This document shows positions 24,226 to 33,175 of a DNA stretch of 41,257 bases, in pieces; position 1 is the first letter of the stretch; every line of letters begins with the position of its first letter. Both the position numbers and the translations under genes were made by a program. This DNA comes from Candidatus Roizmanbacteria bacterium RIFCSPLOWO2_01_FULL_40_13 (GTDB lineage Bacteria > Patescibacteriota > Microgenomatia > UBA1406 > GWC2-37-13): contig MGAN01000014.1 in the NCBI GenBank assembly GCA_001789745.1, positions 20,628 to 61,884 on the forward strand. Direction: 5' to 3'. Under the pieces are notes generated by a model. The model searched no databases and was not told the DNA's origin. It was given only the letters and a program-made list of their open reading frames with translations.

Positions 24226-25311
24226 TTATGTGAGCTTTTCGTTTTCGGTGCCTTCGAATTTTTCAACCAGTTTTTTAATTTTTGGCACTGAAGTTTTCTT
24301 GGTAATTAAAATTGCATCTTTCGTGTTGACTACTATATTTTCATCTAAATCAATTCCAACAATTAGTTTACTATCTTCATAATTATAAATTAGTGAGTCC
24401 CTTACATGCTCGAGCGTCACCCTGCCTCTGATGACATTTTCATATGGGTGATTCTCAAGCGCTTCTTTCAACGCTTCCCAAGCTCCGACATCACTCCAGC
24501 CTATATCGTCAACCACCACCAGGGCGTCTTCTTTATCTAAGTTTTCTAAGATTGCGTTATCAAAGCTGATGTTTTCAACCTTACCGTATCTTTTTTTAAG
24601 TTCGGCTGCATAGTTTTTTTTGCCGTAATATTTCAGGATGCTCTCGGTGTTTTTATAGATATTGGGAGCTAATTTTTTAAATGCGGAATAGATAAATTGA
24701 GGAGTGGTGACAAAATAACCCAAATTCCAGGCGTATCTACCGGAGTCCATAAATTTCTTTGCAGTTTTCTCGTCGGGTCTGTATTTAAACCCTTCAAATA
24801 GGAAAAATTTGACTCGATTGACGGACTTGATTTGGTGAGCCAGATGTATATAACCCAAATTAGTGCTTGGAAAACGCGGCTTATGTGCAATAAAAATGAT
24901 TTTATTCGGGTTTTTTCTTATTTCGCTACCGGCTACTTTTAAGATTTTCCTAAAAAGTTCAAGCCTTTTAACCAGATGGTCGCTCCATAAAATGGCAACC
25001 GGTTCACGCGGATTTTGCCTGGATAGAGTTCCCATAATCAGCGCAATTGCCGGACCCACGTCTCTCTTCTCCGGTTCAAATAAAAAGTTTCCTTTAGGAA
25101 TATTTGGCAGTTGCTCTCTGACAAGCTCCTTATAGCTGACGTTGGTTGAAACAAATATATCTTTTGCCTTAAAATCAGGATAGAGTCTGTCTACGGATAG
25201 CTGGAGCGTCGATCTGTTGCCTATGATTTTTTCAAATTGCTTTGGTGATTTTTTCCTCGACAGAGGCCAAAGTCTTGTCCCCGTCCCACCGGCAAAAATA
25301 ATAGCTTTCAT
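24226..25311 (-). CDS. manC: Mannose-1-phosphate guanylyltransferase
   Basis: Makes GDP-mannose from GTP and mannose 1-phosphate for the surface glycan. The nucleotidyltransferase signature AIIFAGGTGTRLWPLSR sits at the N-terminus, with SPKQFEKI, an ILWSDHLV block near residue 110 and VDDIGWSDVGAWEAL near 270. The isomerase half of long ManC/AlgA proteins is absent (about 361 residues). The frame extends upstream to 25338, but the ATG at 25311 gives the standard MKAIIFAGG start. A CCCCTC palindrome lies just upstream. Confidence 0.93.
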   Translation of the reverse strand: MKAIIFAGGTGTRLWPLSRKKSPKQFEKIIGNRSTLQLSVDRLYPDFKAKDIFVSTNVSYKELVREQLPNIPKGNFLFEPEKRDVGPAIALIMGTLSRQNPREPVAILWSDHLVKRLELFRKILKVAGSEIRKNPNKIIFIAHKPRFPSTNLGYIHLAHQIKSVNRVKFFLFEGFKYRPDEKTAKKFMDSGRYAWNLGYFVTTPQFIYSAFKKLAPNIYKNTESILKYYGKKNYAAELKKRYGKVENISFDNAILENLDKEDALVVVDDIGWSDVGAWEALKEALENHPYENVIRGRVTLEHVRDSLIYNYEDSKLIVGIDLDENIVVNTKDAILITKKTSVPKIKKLVEKFEGTENEKLT

Positions 25312-25334
25312 AATTAAATGAAAAAAATTCGCAG

Positions 25335-25384
25335 CCACCCTCTTTTCCCCTCTTTAGTGGGGAGGGGATAAATGGGGAGATGAA
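25335..25384. repeat. CCCCTC/GAGGGG palindrome
   Basis: Between the GT4 and manC genes: CCACCCTC outer arm, then CCCCTCTTTAGTGGGGAGGGG, then ATAAATGGGGAG. Related to the 11.5 kb, 12.2 kb and 18.7 kb palindromes but with different arm bases that still pair. Confidence 0.6.
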
Positions 25385-25387
25385 ATT

Positions 25388-26542
25388 TTAATTTTTTTTC
25401 TTCAAAGCGCTTAAAAAAAGTGATTTAAAAATAGATTTCTCAAACTTTTCTGCATTTTTAACGCCATACTCTTTTGTTGTCTTCTTCAATTCATATTTTA
25501 TCATATCGTACTTCTTTATCATTACTGTAAGCGCATCTTGGTTTTGTCGGTCAAAAAATATTCCGGTCTTTCCGTCGATTACGGTCTCAACTGCTCCGCC
25601 TTGGTGATAGGCGATCACCGGGCAGCCGAAAAATTGTGCCTCAAGCGAAACATAACCGAAATCCTCATCCTGGGGCATGACTAAAGCTTGCGCTTGACTA
25701 TACAGATAGCCAAGCTGTGCATCCGTGATATTACTGACAAAAAAAATGTTGTCTTTTGCTATTTTTTTTAATTTATTTTTTTCGCTGCCTTCCCCGACTA
25801 CGACTAAGTTAACGTCGTCTAATCGATTAAACGATTGGACGGCCAGTTCTACTTTTTTATAAGGCTCCAACCTGGAAACTACCAGAAAATATTTTTGTTT
25901 TGAACTAAAATATTTGAGTTTTGAGTTTGTTTCGAGTTTCGAGCTTCGAACTTCGGATTTAACTCTATTCCAATGGTCTTTATCAAACGGCGGATAGATA
26001 ACTTCAGAGTCTCTTTTATAGAACTTTCTGCAGCGGTCTGCCACCGATTGAGAGACCGATACGATTTTATCCGGCCTTTGACCGGCAATAAAATCCCAGA
26101 CCCTCAACTTTTCCAGATAAGGAAAAAGCATGGCTTTAATTAACCGTTTTTTAAGATAAATATCGGCACTTGTCCATAAAAATCTGGTTGAGGTCAGCAA
26201 ATAGCATAAGTGAAACGTCTCCGGCTTCGTGATTACAGACTTGGCAAATGAAGACGTAACCGAAATAACCAGCTCATATTCACTGAAATCAAATGACTCG
26301 AAAGCAAAGGGATAAAACGGCAAGGAAGCAATCCTGCTCCTTCTTAAAAATGGCGGGAGTTTTTGGATAAAAGAAGTTTTTATTGATAAATCTTTAGCCC
26401 ACGCTGCCTTTTCCGGATCAAAATATGAAGTAAAAAAATCCGATTGAGGGAATATTTCCTGCAAAATCAATAACACCCTCTCGACTCCGCCCCATTTATC
26501 CATCCAGTCGTAGATAATCGCGATTTTTTTAAACTTTCGCAT
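25388..26542 (-). CDS. Glycosyltransferase family 4 protein
   Basis: A 384-residue GT-B fold enzyme, probably a mannosyl or similar transferase using the ManC product. N-terminal domain: IAIIYDWMDKWGGVERVLL. C-terminal donor domain: YFLVVSRLEPYKKVELAVQ, LVVVGEGSEKNKL, QALVMPQDEDFGYVSLEAQ (the E..E sugar-nucleotide site) and GCPVIAYHQGGAVET. Between the domains, about 16 residues (KSEVRSSKLETNSKLK) are encoded by a dispersed repeat (25913-25960) and look inserted in frame. The two-domain linker would tolerate this. Confidence 0.92.
   Translation of the reverse strand: MRKFKKIAIIYDWMDKWGGVERVLLILQEIFPQSDFFTSYFDPEKAAWAKDLSIKTSFIQKLPPFLRRSRIASLPFYPFAFESFDFSEYELVISVTSSFAKSVITKPETFHLCYLLTSTRFLWTSADIYLKKRLIKAMLFPYLEKLRVWDFIAGQRPDKIVSVSQSVADRCRKFYKRDSEVIYPPFDKDHWNRVKSEVRSSKLETNSKLKYFSSKQKYFLVVSRLEPYKKVELAVQSFNRLDDVNLVVVGEGSEKNKLKKIAKDNIFFVSNITDAQLGYLYSQAQALVMPQDEDFGYVSLEAQFFGCPVIAYHQGGAVETVIDGKTGIFFDRQNQDALTVMIKKYDMIKYELKKTTKEYGVKNAEKFEKSIFKSLFLSALKKKN
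25913..25960. repeat. Dispersed repeat inserted in frame in GT4 gene
   Basis: TTTGAGTTTTGAGTTTG, then TTCGAGTTTCGAGCTTCGAA and CTTCGGATTT. A related block with the same order (TTTGAGTTTTG, TTTCGAGCTTCGGATTT) is intergenic at 18861-18895. Here it keeps the GT4 reading frame open. Confidence 0.75.
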
Positions 26543-26851
26543 AAACCTATTATGGGTGGGACATAATTATTTCAATGTCATTTTCGAGGGCGCGAAGCGG
26601 ATCGAAGAATCCGTCTCAATCGCCGCTGTTAGATAGAGATTTCTCGACAAGCTCGAAATGACACTTATGTCCCGGTCATAAGCCTATTATATCTTGATTA
26701 GATTAAATTACTTATGTATGATGAAATTTAGTTACTTAATCTACTTATACCCATCTTAGTTGATTTTGCAAATTGTTAACTAAAGTTATCTTATCAAATC
26801 AACTTAGAGGGGTATATACTGATTGCGGTTTCAATTAATAGAAGTATAACT
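26543..26851. other. Divergent intergenic region with a GTCAT palindrome and element D
   Basis: No gene is seen. About 26546-26692 is a nested palindrome: outer AACCTATTATGGGTGGGACATAA against TTATGTCCCGGTCATAAGCC, inner GTCATTTTCGAG against CTCGAAATGAC. Element D (26746-26848) follows, ending 3 bases before the Hpt start codon. Promoters for the GT4 and pilus operons should be here but are not obvious. Confidence 0.7.
26746..26848 (+). mobile_element. TA-flanked two-hairpin element, copy D
   Basis: Core 26748-26846 (99 bp), flanked by TA. Long stem TACCC.TCTTAGTTGATTT against AAATCAACTTAGAGGGGTA, with an internal AACT-aa-AGTT hairpin, then the ATTG/CAAT hairpin ended by AGAAGTA. Closest to copy C. 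The flank and the first ATG of the pilus operon follow immediately. Confidence 0.8.
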
Positions 26852-27241
26852 ATGCCTAATCCGGATTTGACAACCTACAAAACGTTATATTTGCAGACCG
26901 CCCGCGAACATCTACGCGATCTTAAAAAAGATCTCACGCTTTTAAATCAAACCCCGCAGGATCAACATCTGGTCTATGAAATTTTTCGGCTGTTTCACTC
27001 TCTCAAAAGTCAAAATTATTTTATGGGTTTCCAGAATACGGGTAATTTCTGCAAAACACTCGAAACTTATTTTCGTAAAATTAAGGACGGATTTACCGCC
27101 TATCATCCCGCTGTATCCAATATCATCATCGAGTCAATTGTGCAAATTGAAAATTCTCTGAATATGATCGAAAAAAACGGTCTGGAAAAAGATCTGCATT
27201 TTGAAATTAGCAGTTTTGAAAAACGATTGGGATTACAATGA
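26852..27241 (+). CDS. Hpt (histidine phosphotransfer) domain protein
   Basis: A 129-residue helical protein. EIFRLFHSLKSQNYFMGF near residues 43-60 matches the CheA P1/Hpt phosphorylation site, with His near residue 49. No kinase, dimerisation or CheW-like domain follows, so it is a free-standing phosphotransfer module. It overlaps the CheY-like gene by 4 bases (ATGA). The cognate kinase must be encoded elsewhere, or the protein has lost its partner. Confidence 0.8.
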   Translation: MPNPDLTTYKTLYLQTAREHLRDLKKDLTLLNQTPQDQHLVYEIFRLFHSLKSQNYFMGFQNTGNFCKTLETYFRKIKDGFTAYHPAVSNIIIESIVQIENSLNMIEKNGLEKDLHFEISSFEKRLGLQ

Positions 27242-27603
27242 AACTAATCTTAGTGGAAGACGACGTATTTTTTCGTAAGTTTTACGTCGAGAAGCTTAAG
27301 GAAAAAGGTTTTGAAATTGAGGAGGCAGACGACGGAGAGCAGGGCTTGGAAAAAATCAGATCCTTTAAGCCCGATCTTGTCTTGCTTGATATCATCATGC
27401 CCAAAAAGGACGGGTTTGAAGTACTTAAAGATATGCAAGCGGACAGCAGTCTAAAAGATATTCCGGTCTTGGTCTTCTCCACCTTAGGTCAGGAAACAGA
27501 CGTTGCCAAAGCAAAAAAGCTCGGTGCAACCGATTATGTCAATAAAAGCCTTTTTGATTTTAATCAACTGCTGGAAAAAATTAATACTTTAACTAAAAAA
27601 TAA
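27238..27603 (+). CDS. CheY-like response regulator
   Basis: A 121-residue single receiver domain. Acidic pair VEDD near residues 5-8, phosphoacceptor Asp in LVLLDIIMP near residue 52, Ser/Thr in VFSTLG, and the Lys in DYVNKS. No output domain is present. Sits between Hpt and PilB with 1-2 base spacing, so it likely acts on the pilus motor by protein contact. Confidence 0.93.
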   Translation: MKLILVEDDVFFRKFYVEKLKEKGFEIEEADDGEQGLEKIRSFKPDLVLLDIIMPKKDGFEVLKDMQADSSLKDIPVLVFSTLGQETDVAKAKKLGATDYVNKSLFDFNQLLEKINTLTKK

Positions 27604-27604
27604 T

Positions 27605-29272
27605 ATGATCATCACCGACGATCAGCTAAAAGTACTGGTCTTAAAGAATAAATTGATCGATGAGAAAGGTCTTAACAAAATCTTCACCTACTCTAAGGAT
27701 TCTGGAGTGAATTTGGTTGACGCCCTGATTGAAAACAATCTGGTCACCGACGAAAACTTGGGTTTATTGATTTCTGATTTTCTCAAGCTCCCTTTTATAA
27801 TCTTAACCAAAACTTCAATTACCCCCGAAGTCTTTCGTATCATTCCCGAGCGAATCGCCAGAAAATATAAAGCCATTGCTTTTGCCCGCGTCAAAGAAGG
27901 TATAAAAGTAGCAATGTCCGACCCGCGCAATACCGAGCTGCTCCAGCTAATCTCCAAAAAAACCGGTGAACGCATCTTTGTCTATTACGCTACCGAAAAA
28001 GATATCAATAATACATTGCGTATTTATCGCAAAGATCTGCAAAAAACTTTTGACGAATTGCTCGAAAAAGTTAATCTGGAAAAATCTGCAGAAGAGGCTC
28101 CCGTAACCAAAATCGTCGACCTCTTAATCAATTATGCTTACCAGGATAAGGCGTCAGATATCCATATCGAGCCGCTGGAAAAAGATTCTCTTATCCGCTT
28201 CCGAATTGATGGTGTGTTGCATGACGTCTTGACTCTTCCCAAAGATTTAAACGATCGGATAATTACCCGTATTAAAGTACTTTCCAGACTGCGTACCGAC
28301 GAGCACTTAAGCTCCCAAGACGGCAAAATGCGGGTGAAGCTGGAAGAGGAAACTATCGATATCCGCGTCTCAATTATCCCGATTTCCGACGGTGAAAAAG
28401 CTGTACTGCGTATTCTGGCGGGCAAATCCAAGCAGTACTCGCTCATTGATCTGGGTATGCGTCAGGAAGATCTTGATATCGTGACTGAAGCCTTCCTAAA
28501 ATCTTACGGCATGATCCTCTCGACCGGCCCGACCGGCTCCGGTAAATCAACCACTATCTACGCGATCTTAAAGATCCTAAATACCAGAGACAAAAATATC
28601 ACCACCATTGAAGACCCGGTCGAATACAAGATCAAAGGCGTCAATCAAATTCAGGCCAATCCCAAAACCAACCTGACCTTTGCTGCAGGCTTAAGATCGA
28701 TCTTAAGACAAGATCCCAATGTAGTTTTTGTCGGCGAGATCAGAGACGTCGAAACAGCAGGAATTGCCGTCAATGCCGCCCTGACCGGCCATCTTGTCCT
28801 CTCCACTCTCCATACCAACGACGCCGCAACCACCCTACCCAGATTAACCGATATGAAAGTCGAACCCTTTCTGGTCGCCTCAACCGTTAATGTAATTATC
28901 GCGCAACGCTTGGTCCGTAAAATCTGCGATATGTGTCGAACTTCGATCGACACCTCACAAAATGATCTCCTCAAAAACTTACCGCCTGAAATCATCAAAA
29001 AACACTTTGGCAATAAAAAAGATTTGGTTATCTACAAGGGAGCAGGCTGCAAAGTCTGTCTTTTTACAGGCTATTCCGGTCGCGTCGGGCTTTTTGAAGT
29101 CCTGGAGGTAACCGATCCGATCAAAAAGCTAATCACCGAAAAAGCTCCCTCTGATCTTATTGCCAAACAAGCAATTTCCGATGGCATGAATACCATGCTT
29201 GACGACGGCATTGAAAAAGTCGCCAAAGGCACCACTTCAATCGAAGAAGTCCTCAGAGTTAACAAGGCATAA
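27605..29272 (+). CDS. pilB: Type IV pilus assembly ATPase PilB (GspE family)
   Basis: Hexameric ATPase powering pilus extension. N-terminal MshEN/GspE-N-type region to ~residue 150, a linker, then the ATPase: IHIEP, RIDGVLHDV, Walker A GPTGSGKSTT near residue 307, LRQDPNVVFVGEIRD (Asp box and Walker B) and TGHLVLSTLHTND (His box). A zinc-type tetracysteine is formed by CDMC and CKVC near residues 440-480, as in PilB/GspE. 555 residues is typical. Confidence 0.96.
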   Translation: MIITDDQLKVLVLKNKLIDEKGLNKIFTYSKDSGVNLVDALIENNLVTDENLGLLISDFLKLPFIILTKTSITPEVFRIIPERIARKYKAIAFARVKEGIKVAMSDPRNTELLQLISKKTGERIFVYYATEKDINNTLRIYRKDLQKTFDELLEKVNLEKSAEEAPVTKIVDLLINYAYQDKASDIHIEPLEKDSLIRFRIDGVLHDVLTLPKDLNDRIITRIKVLSRLRTDEHLSSQDGKMRVKLEEETIDIRVSIIPISDGEKAVLRILAGKSKQYSLIDLGMRQEDLDIVTEAFLKSYGMILSTGPTGSGKSTTIYAILKILNTRDKNITTIEDPVEYKIKGVNQIQANPKTNLTFAAGLRSILRQDPNVVFVGEIRDVETAGIAVNAALTGHLVLSTLHTNDAATTLPRLTDMKVEPFLVASTVNVIIAQRLVRKICDMCRTSIDTSQNDLLKNLPPEIIKKHFGNKKDLVIYKGAGCKVCLFTGYSGRVGLFEVLEVTDPIKKLITEKAPSDLIAKQAISDGMNTMLDDGIEKVAKGTTSIEEVLRVNKA

Positions 29273-29290
29273 ATTCTCTATGGAGTAAAA

Positions 29291-30376
29291 ATGAAAAAAA
29301 ATGAAAAAAAACCAGAATCGGTGAAAAAAATCCTTCCTTATTCTCTGTCTACCGCTGATAAACTTGGTCTTTTCAGCAATCTCTCTACCATGTTGTCAGC
29401 CGGAATCTCGATTATCGAGACCATCGACTCGATGCTTGATGACGCCAAAGGCAATCTGAAAAAAATACTTGAAGTTTTGCGCGAAGATCTGATACAGGGC
29501 AAGCGAATCTACCAGTCTTATGCCAGATTTCCCAATGCCTTTGATAAAGTCACGGTTAACATCATTAAAGCGGCCGAGGAGGCAGGCACGCTTGATACGA
29601 CTTTGAAGGATATCAGAGACAATATCAAAAAGGAGAATGAATTTCTCGACAAAATCAAGTCTGCTCTAACTTACCCTTTGGTGATATTTGTCGTCTTTTT
29701 AGGAGTATTATTAACTATTCTTATCGTCGTCATCCCCAAAATCTCTACCGTTTTTTCCAGATTAAGGGTAGAGCTTCCGCTTCCGACTAAAATTCTTATC
29801 TTTGTCTCCAATATCATGATTTCATATACTGTTCCCTTTTTAATCGGCCTGTTTGTTTTTCTTGCGGCGCTTTTTCTATTTTATAAAACCAAGAAAAAGT
29901 TAATGCTTGGAATTATCTTTTCTTTGCCTCTCATCTCCGATTTGATCAAGCAAATCGATCTTGTCAGATTTACCCGCAGTCTCAACTATCTGCTTACATC
30001 CGGAATACCGATAATCAGCGCACTCGAACTTACCGAAGAAGTAGTTGCCCGTAAAGATATCGCCGCAGTTATCTCACGCTCCAAAGAAATGATCGTCTCC
30101 GGTAAAAAACTCTCCGAGGGACTCAAGACTTCTAAAGGCAAAGTGCCTTCTCTGATGATTAAAATCATCGAGGCCGGGGAAAAAAGCGGCACTCTTGATA
30201 AATCTCTAAAAGATATCTCCGAATATATGGATTATCAAGTCTCAAACACACTCTCAGTCTTAACTGCCCTGATAGAACCCGTCATGCTTGTCCTGGTAGG
30301 AATTGTGGTTGGCGGCATGATGCTTGCGATCATAGGGCCGATCTATAATCTAATTGGTCAGGTGGGAAATCGTTAA
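29291..30376 (+). CDS. pilC: Type IV pilus inner-membrane platform protein PilC (GspF family)
   Basis: A 361-residue polytopic platform protein turning with the PilB motor. Two T2SSF domains: the first around residues 20-140 (FSNLSTMLSAGISIIETI, AAEEAGTLDTTLKDI), the second around 220-345 (FTRSLNYLLTSGIPIISALELT, IEAGEKSGTLDKSLKDISEY). Membrane helices lie near 125-150, 165-195 and at the C-terminus. Follows pilB after 18 bases; the prepilin gene starts 2 bases later. Confidence 0.95.
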   Translation: MKKNEKKPESVKKILPYSLSTADKLGLFSNLSTMLSAGISIIETIDSMLDDAKGNLKKILEVLREDLIQGKRIYQSYARFPNAFDKVTVNIIKAAEEAGTLDTTLKDIRDNIKKENEFLDKIKSALTYPLVIFVVFLGVLLTILIVVIPKISTVFSRLRVELPLPTKILIFVSNIMISYTVPFLIGLFVFLAALFLFYKTKKKLMLGIIFSLPLISDLIKQIDLVRFTRSLNYLLTSGIPIISALELTEEVVARKDIAAVISRSKEMIVSGKKLSEGLKTSKGKVPSLMIKIIEAGEKSGTLDKSLKDISEYMDYQVSNTLSVLTALIEPVMLVLVGIVVGGMMLAIIGPIYNLIGQVGNR

Positions 30377-30378
30377 CT

Positions 30379-30879
30379 ATGAAAAAGACTAGAAATTATC
30401 TTGCGGGATACAGTCTTCCTGAACTATTGCTGGTTCTTTCTATCTTAGGCGTGCTTTTTTCCATCTCGACAATTAATTTATTTGGCTCCTACCATAAAAA
30501 TACGCTCAATACTACAGTTGCGACTTTCATAAGCGACCTAAAACATCAGCAGACTAAAGCCATGGCAGGCGATAACGAAGGTCAATCCAATAATGACGAC
30601 TATGGCACTTATTTTCCCCCTGACGGATTAAGCTATATTCTATTCAAGGGTTCGACATATGACCCGGCAGAACCAACTAATTTTCAGGTAAGACTAAACG
30701 GCGATCTGCAGTTTTCCAGCATTCTGGTTCCCGGCTCTGAGATTATCTTCGCTCAAGGCAACGGTGAAATCTTAAATTACAATGCCGGCTTTGACAATAT
30801 CACCGTAAGAAATATCCGCACCGACGAAACTAAGACAATCAGAATTAATCAAGTGGGAACAATAATAAACATTTATTAA
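30379..30879 (+). CDS. Prepilin-like protein (GspH/FimT type)
   Basis: A 166-residue pseudopilin. The class III signal is GYSLPELLLVLSILGVLFSI, with Gly before the cleavage site and Glu at +5, then a short extracytoplasmic domain. It would be processed by a PilD peptidase, not seen in the window. Likely a minor pilin initiating assembly. Confidence 0.85.
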   Translation: MKKTRNYLAGYSLPELLLVLSILGVLFSISTINLFGSYHKNTLNTTVATFISDLKHQQTKAMAGDNEGQSNNDDYGTYFPPDGLSYILFKGSTYDPAEPTNFQVRLNGDLQFSSILVPGSEIIFAQGNGEILNYNAGFDNITVRNIRTDETKTIRINQVGTIINIY

Positions 30880-30893
30880 TTTTCGAATTTACC

Positions 30894-32855
30894 GTGAATA
30901 AAGCTCAATCACTGGTTGAATTGCTTTTAGCCATAGGTCTTTCGGCTATACTGCTGCCGGCTCTCATCACCGGTCTGGTTTCCTCCCGCTCCGGCAAAAG
31001 CCAGCAGACTCTACGGGTTGAGGCAATCTCATTAATTAAGGAAACTCAAGAGGCTGTAAGAAGCATTAGAAACCGCGACTGGGGCAATATCGCCGTCAAT
31101 GGCACTTACCATCCTGTAATTTCAGGTACTATGTGGGCATCAGCATCAGGATCATTGACCGAAGCTGGCTTTACCAAGTCATACGCTGTAAGTTCTGTCA
31201 ATCGGGATGTAAACGGAGCCATAGTTACTCCGCCTGCCGGAACCGTTGACAACTCAACCAAAAAAATCGATATTCTGGTTTCCTGGAATCAGCCTTATTC
31301 ATCTTCCGTCCAGACTACTTTTTTTCTTACCCGCTGGCGCGACAATCTTCCCTATACTGAAACAACCGAGACCCAGTTCGATGCCGGCACTTTAACCGGA
31401 GTCACGGTAAGGTCCAGCGACCCGCCCCAAGCTGCCGACGATGGCGAGATTATCTTGGGATCTGGCGGCAATAGCAACTGGTGCGATCCCAATCTTACCT
31501 CCCAGTCTTTCGATATCAGCGGCAATGGCAACACCAACGGTATCTGGGCTGTTGAAGGCAGAGCTTTTCTGGCAACAGGAGACGACGCGTCAGGGCCTGA
31601 CTTTGTCAACGTCGCCATCTCCAATCCTCCCCAACCCACTCCGCCTTCTATCAGCGAAGAAGGCTCTTATGACACCAACCTTAAAGTCAACGACGTCTTT
31701 GGTGAGACAGTCGATGGGACTTCCTACGCTTATCTGGTCACAGACGATAATCTGGAAGAAATAGTCATCTTAAATGCCAGCAATAATCCTCCAACCAAAA
31801 TCAGTGTCTTAAATATTTCAGGTTCAACCAACGGCAACAGCATCTTTGTCTCCAACAATATCCTGTATACGACCTTCGGAACAAAGTTATATTCTTTTAA
31901 TGTCAGCGACCGAGCCAATCCTCAAGCCCTTGACTCGATTGATCTTCCTGCAACCGGAAACGGTCTTTTTGTCGTCAACGGATATGTATATGTTGCTCTA
32001 AATTCAACCTCCAGCCAGTTAAAAATCGTCGACGCGACAACTCCTTCCGATCTTCAAGATAGAGGAGATATTGACGTCAACGATAAAGAAGGAGTTGCGG
32101 TCTACGTCGCCTCTTCGGGTGATCGTGCTTATTTGATAACTAACCGTTCAACTTCTCAGCCGGAATTTTTTATTATAGACACCTCCAATAAATCCAGTCT
32201 TTCTCTGGTTACGGGCGGAACTTATGATTCGGGTGATACCGATCCCAAAGGCGTCAGCATAACTCCGGGTAACCGAGCTATACTGGTTGGCTGGAATGGG
32301 ACAGAGTACCAGGTAATAAATATCGACAACGAAAATTCACCATCTTCCTGCGGCGGCGCAGAATCGGATAACGTTAACGGAGTCTCAACAGTTCTTGAAT
32401 CTGACGGAGACGCTTACTCTTACATCATCACGACTAATACGTCTTCCGAATTCAGAATCATAGTCGGCGGACCCGGAGGATCCTACGCTTCGGAGGGTAT
32501 ATTCGAATCGCAGACTTTTGACCCCGGTTACTCAACCGCCGATAATCGATTTGAAGCCAATTTCTCCCAGCCGTCAAATACCACTATCCAATTTCAGGTG
32601 GCTTTGGCCAATCTGGAGTCGGGCTCTTGTCCCTCAAGCTATACTTTTCTCGGCCAGGATGGGACTTCAAGCACTTGGTTTCCCCTGACTCCTACTCCCG
32701 GGCTGACTACTTATCAGGCGCCCTTCCCTCTCGGATCCTATGCTCCCAATTATTCCAATCCCGGCCAATGCTTCCGCTATAAGGTTAAATTAACCACAAC
32801 CGACCAAAATAACACACCCGTCCTTTACGACTTTACCATTAATTATTCACCATAA
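30894..32855 (+). CDS. Prepilin-type N-terminus fused to an LVIVD-like beta-propeller
   Basis: A 653-residue protein with a GTG start. The N-terminus AQSLVELLLAIGLSAILLPALI is a prepilin-type helix (Glu at +5, Ala instead of Gly before the site). Beyond residue ~230 it has repeats that resemble LVIVD beta-propeller blades: TSYAYLVTDDNLEEIVILNAS, NNILYTTFGTKLYSFNVSD, GYVYVALN..LKIVDATTPS, RAYLITN..EFFIIDTSNKS. A final beta-sandwich-like domain follows. Probably a large minor pilin presenting the propeller at the tip, as PilY1 or other tip adhesins do. That role is inferred. Confidence 0.75.
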   Translation: MNKAQSLVELLLAIGLSAILLPALITGLVSSRSGKSQQTLRVEAISLIKETQEAVRSIRNRDWGNIAVNGTYHPVISGTMWASASGSLTEAGFTKSYAVSSVNRDVNGAIVTPPAGTVDNSTKKIDILVSWNQPYSSSVQTTFFLTRWRDNLPYTETTETQFDAGTLTGVTVRSSDPPQAADDGEIILGSGGNSNWCDPNLTSQSFDISGNGNTNGIWAVEGRAFLATGDDASGPDFVNVAISNPPQPTPPSISEEGSYDTNLKVNDVFGETVDGTSYAYLVTDDNLEEIVILNASNNPPTKISVLNISGSTNGNSIFVSNNILYTTFGTKLYSFNVSDRANPQALDSIDLPATGNGLFVVNGYVYVALNSTSSQLKIVDATTPSDLQDRGDIDVNDKEGVAVYVASSGDRAYLITNRSTSQPEFFIIDTSNKSSLSLVTGGTYDSGDTDPKGVSITPGNRAILVGWNGTEYQVINIDNENSPSSCGGAESDNVNGVSTVLESDGDAYSYIITTNTSSEFRIIVGGPGGSYASEGIFESQTFDPGYSTADNRFEANFSQPSNTTIQFQVALANLESGSCPSSYTFLGQDGTSSTWFPLTPTPGLTTYQAPFPLGSYAPNYSNPGQCFRYKVKLTTTDQNNTPVLYDFTINYSP

Positions 32856-33175
32856 TGATTAAAAACTCTAAACACTAAATTCTAAACTCTAATCAATTTT
32901 CAAAATTCCAAATAACAAAACTTTTTAATTTAACGTGAATTACGAAACTAATAAACGTCATTCTGGTAAGCTGAAATGAAATTTCAACGCATCCAGAATC
33001 GTTGCTAAGTTAAATACATCTTGCGTAATTTCGACGCAATTCGTTAGATTCTGGACAAGCCAGAATGACGAATTACTTGTTAATAGAGCCTAAAGAGATT
33101 CGTAATTCGCATTTATTTATATTTTTGGTAATTTGGATTTGTTTAGAATTTAGAAATTAGAATTTAGAGTTTTAT
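32856..33175. repeat. Three nested inverted repeats between two pilin genes
   Basis: Outer arms 32860-32919 and 33121-33173 are TTTAG-rich (AAACTCTAAA, TTCTAAAC against their complements). Middle arms are GTGAATTACGAA (32935-32946) and TTCGTAATTCGC (33099-33110). Inner arms are CGTCATTCTGG (32956-32966) and CCAGAATGACG (33060-33070). No gene is seen; the next gene's start codon lies at the edge of the right outer arm. Confidence 0.8.

Noticed and set aside
26845-26851. TATAAC at the end of element D as a -10 box for the Hpt gene
   Set aside because: It is only one base from the start codon, too close for transcription to include the ATG as a normal or leaderless message.
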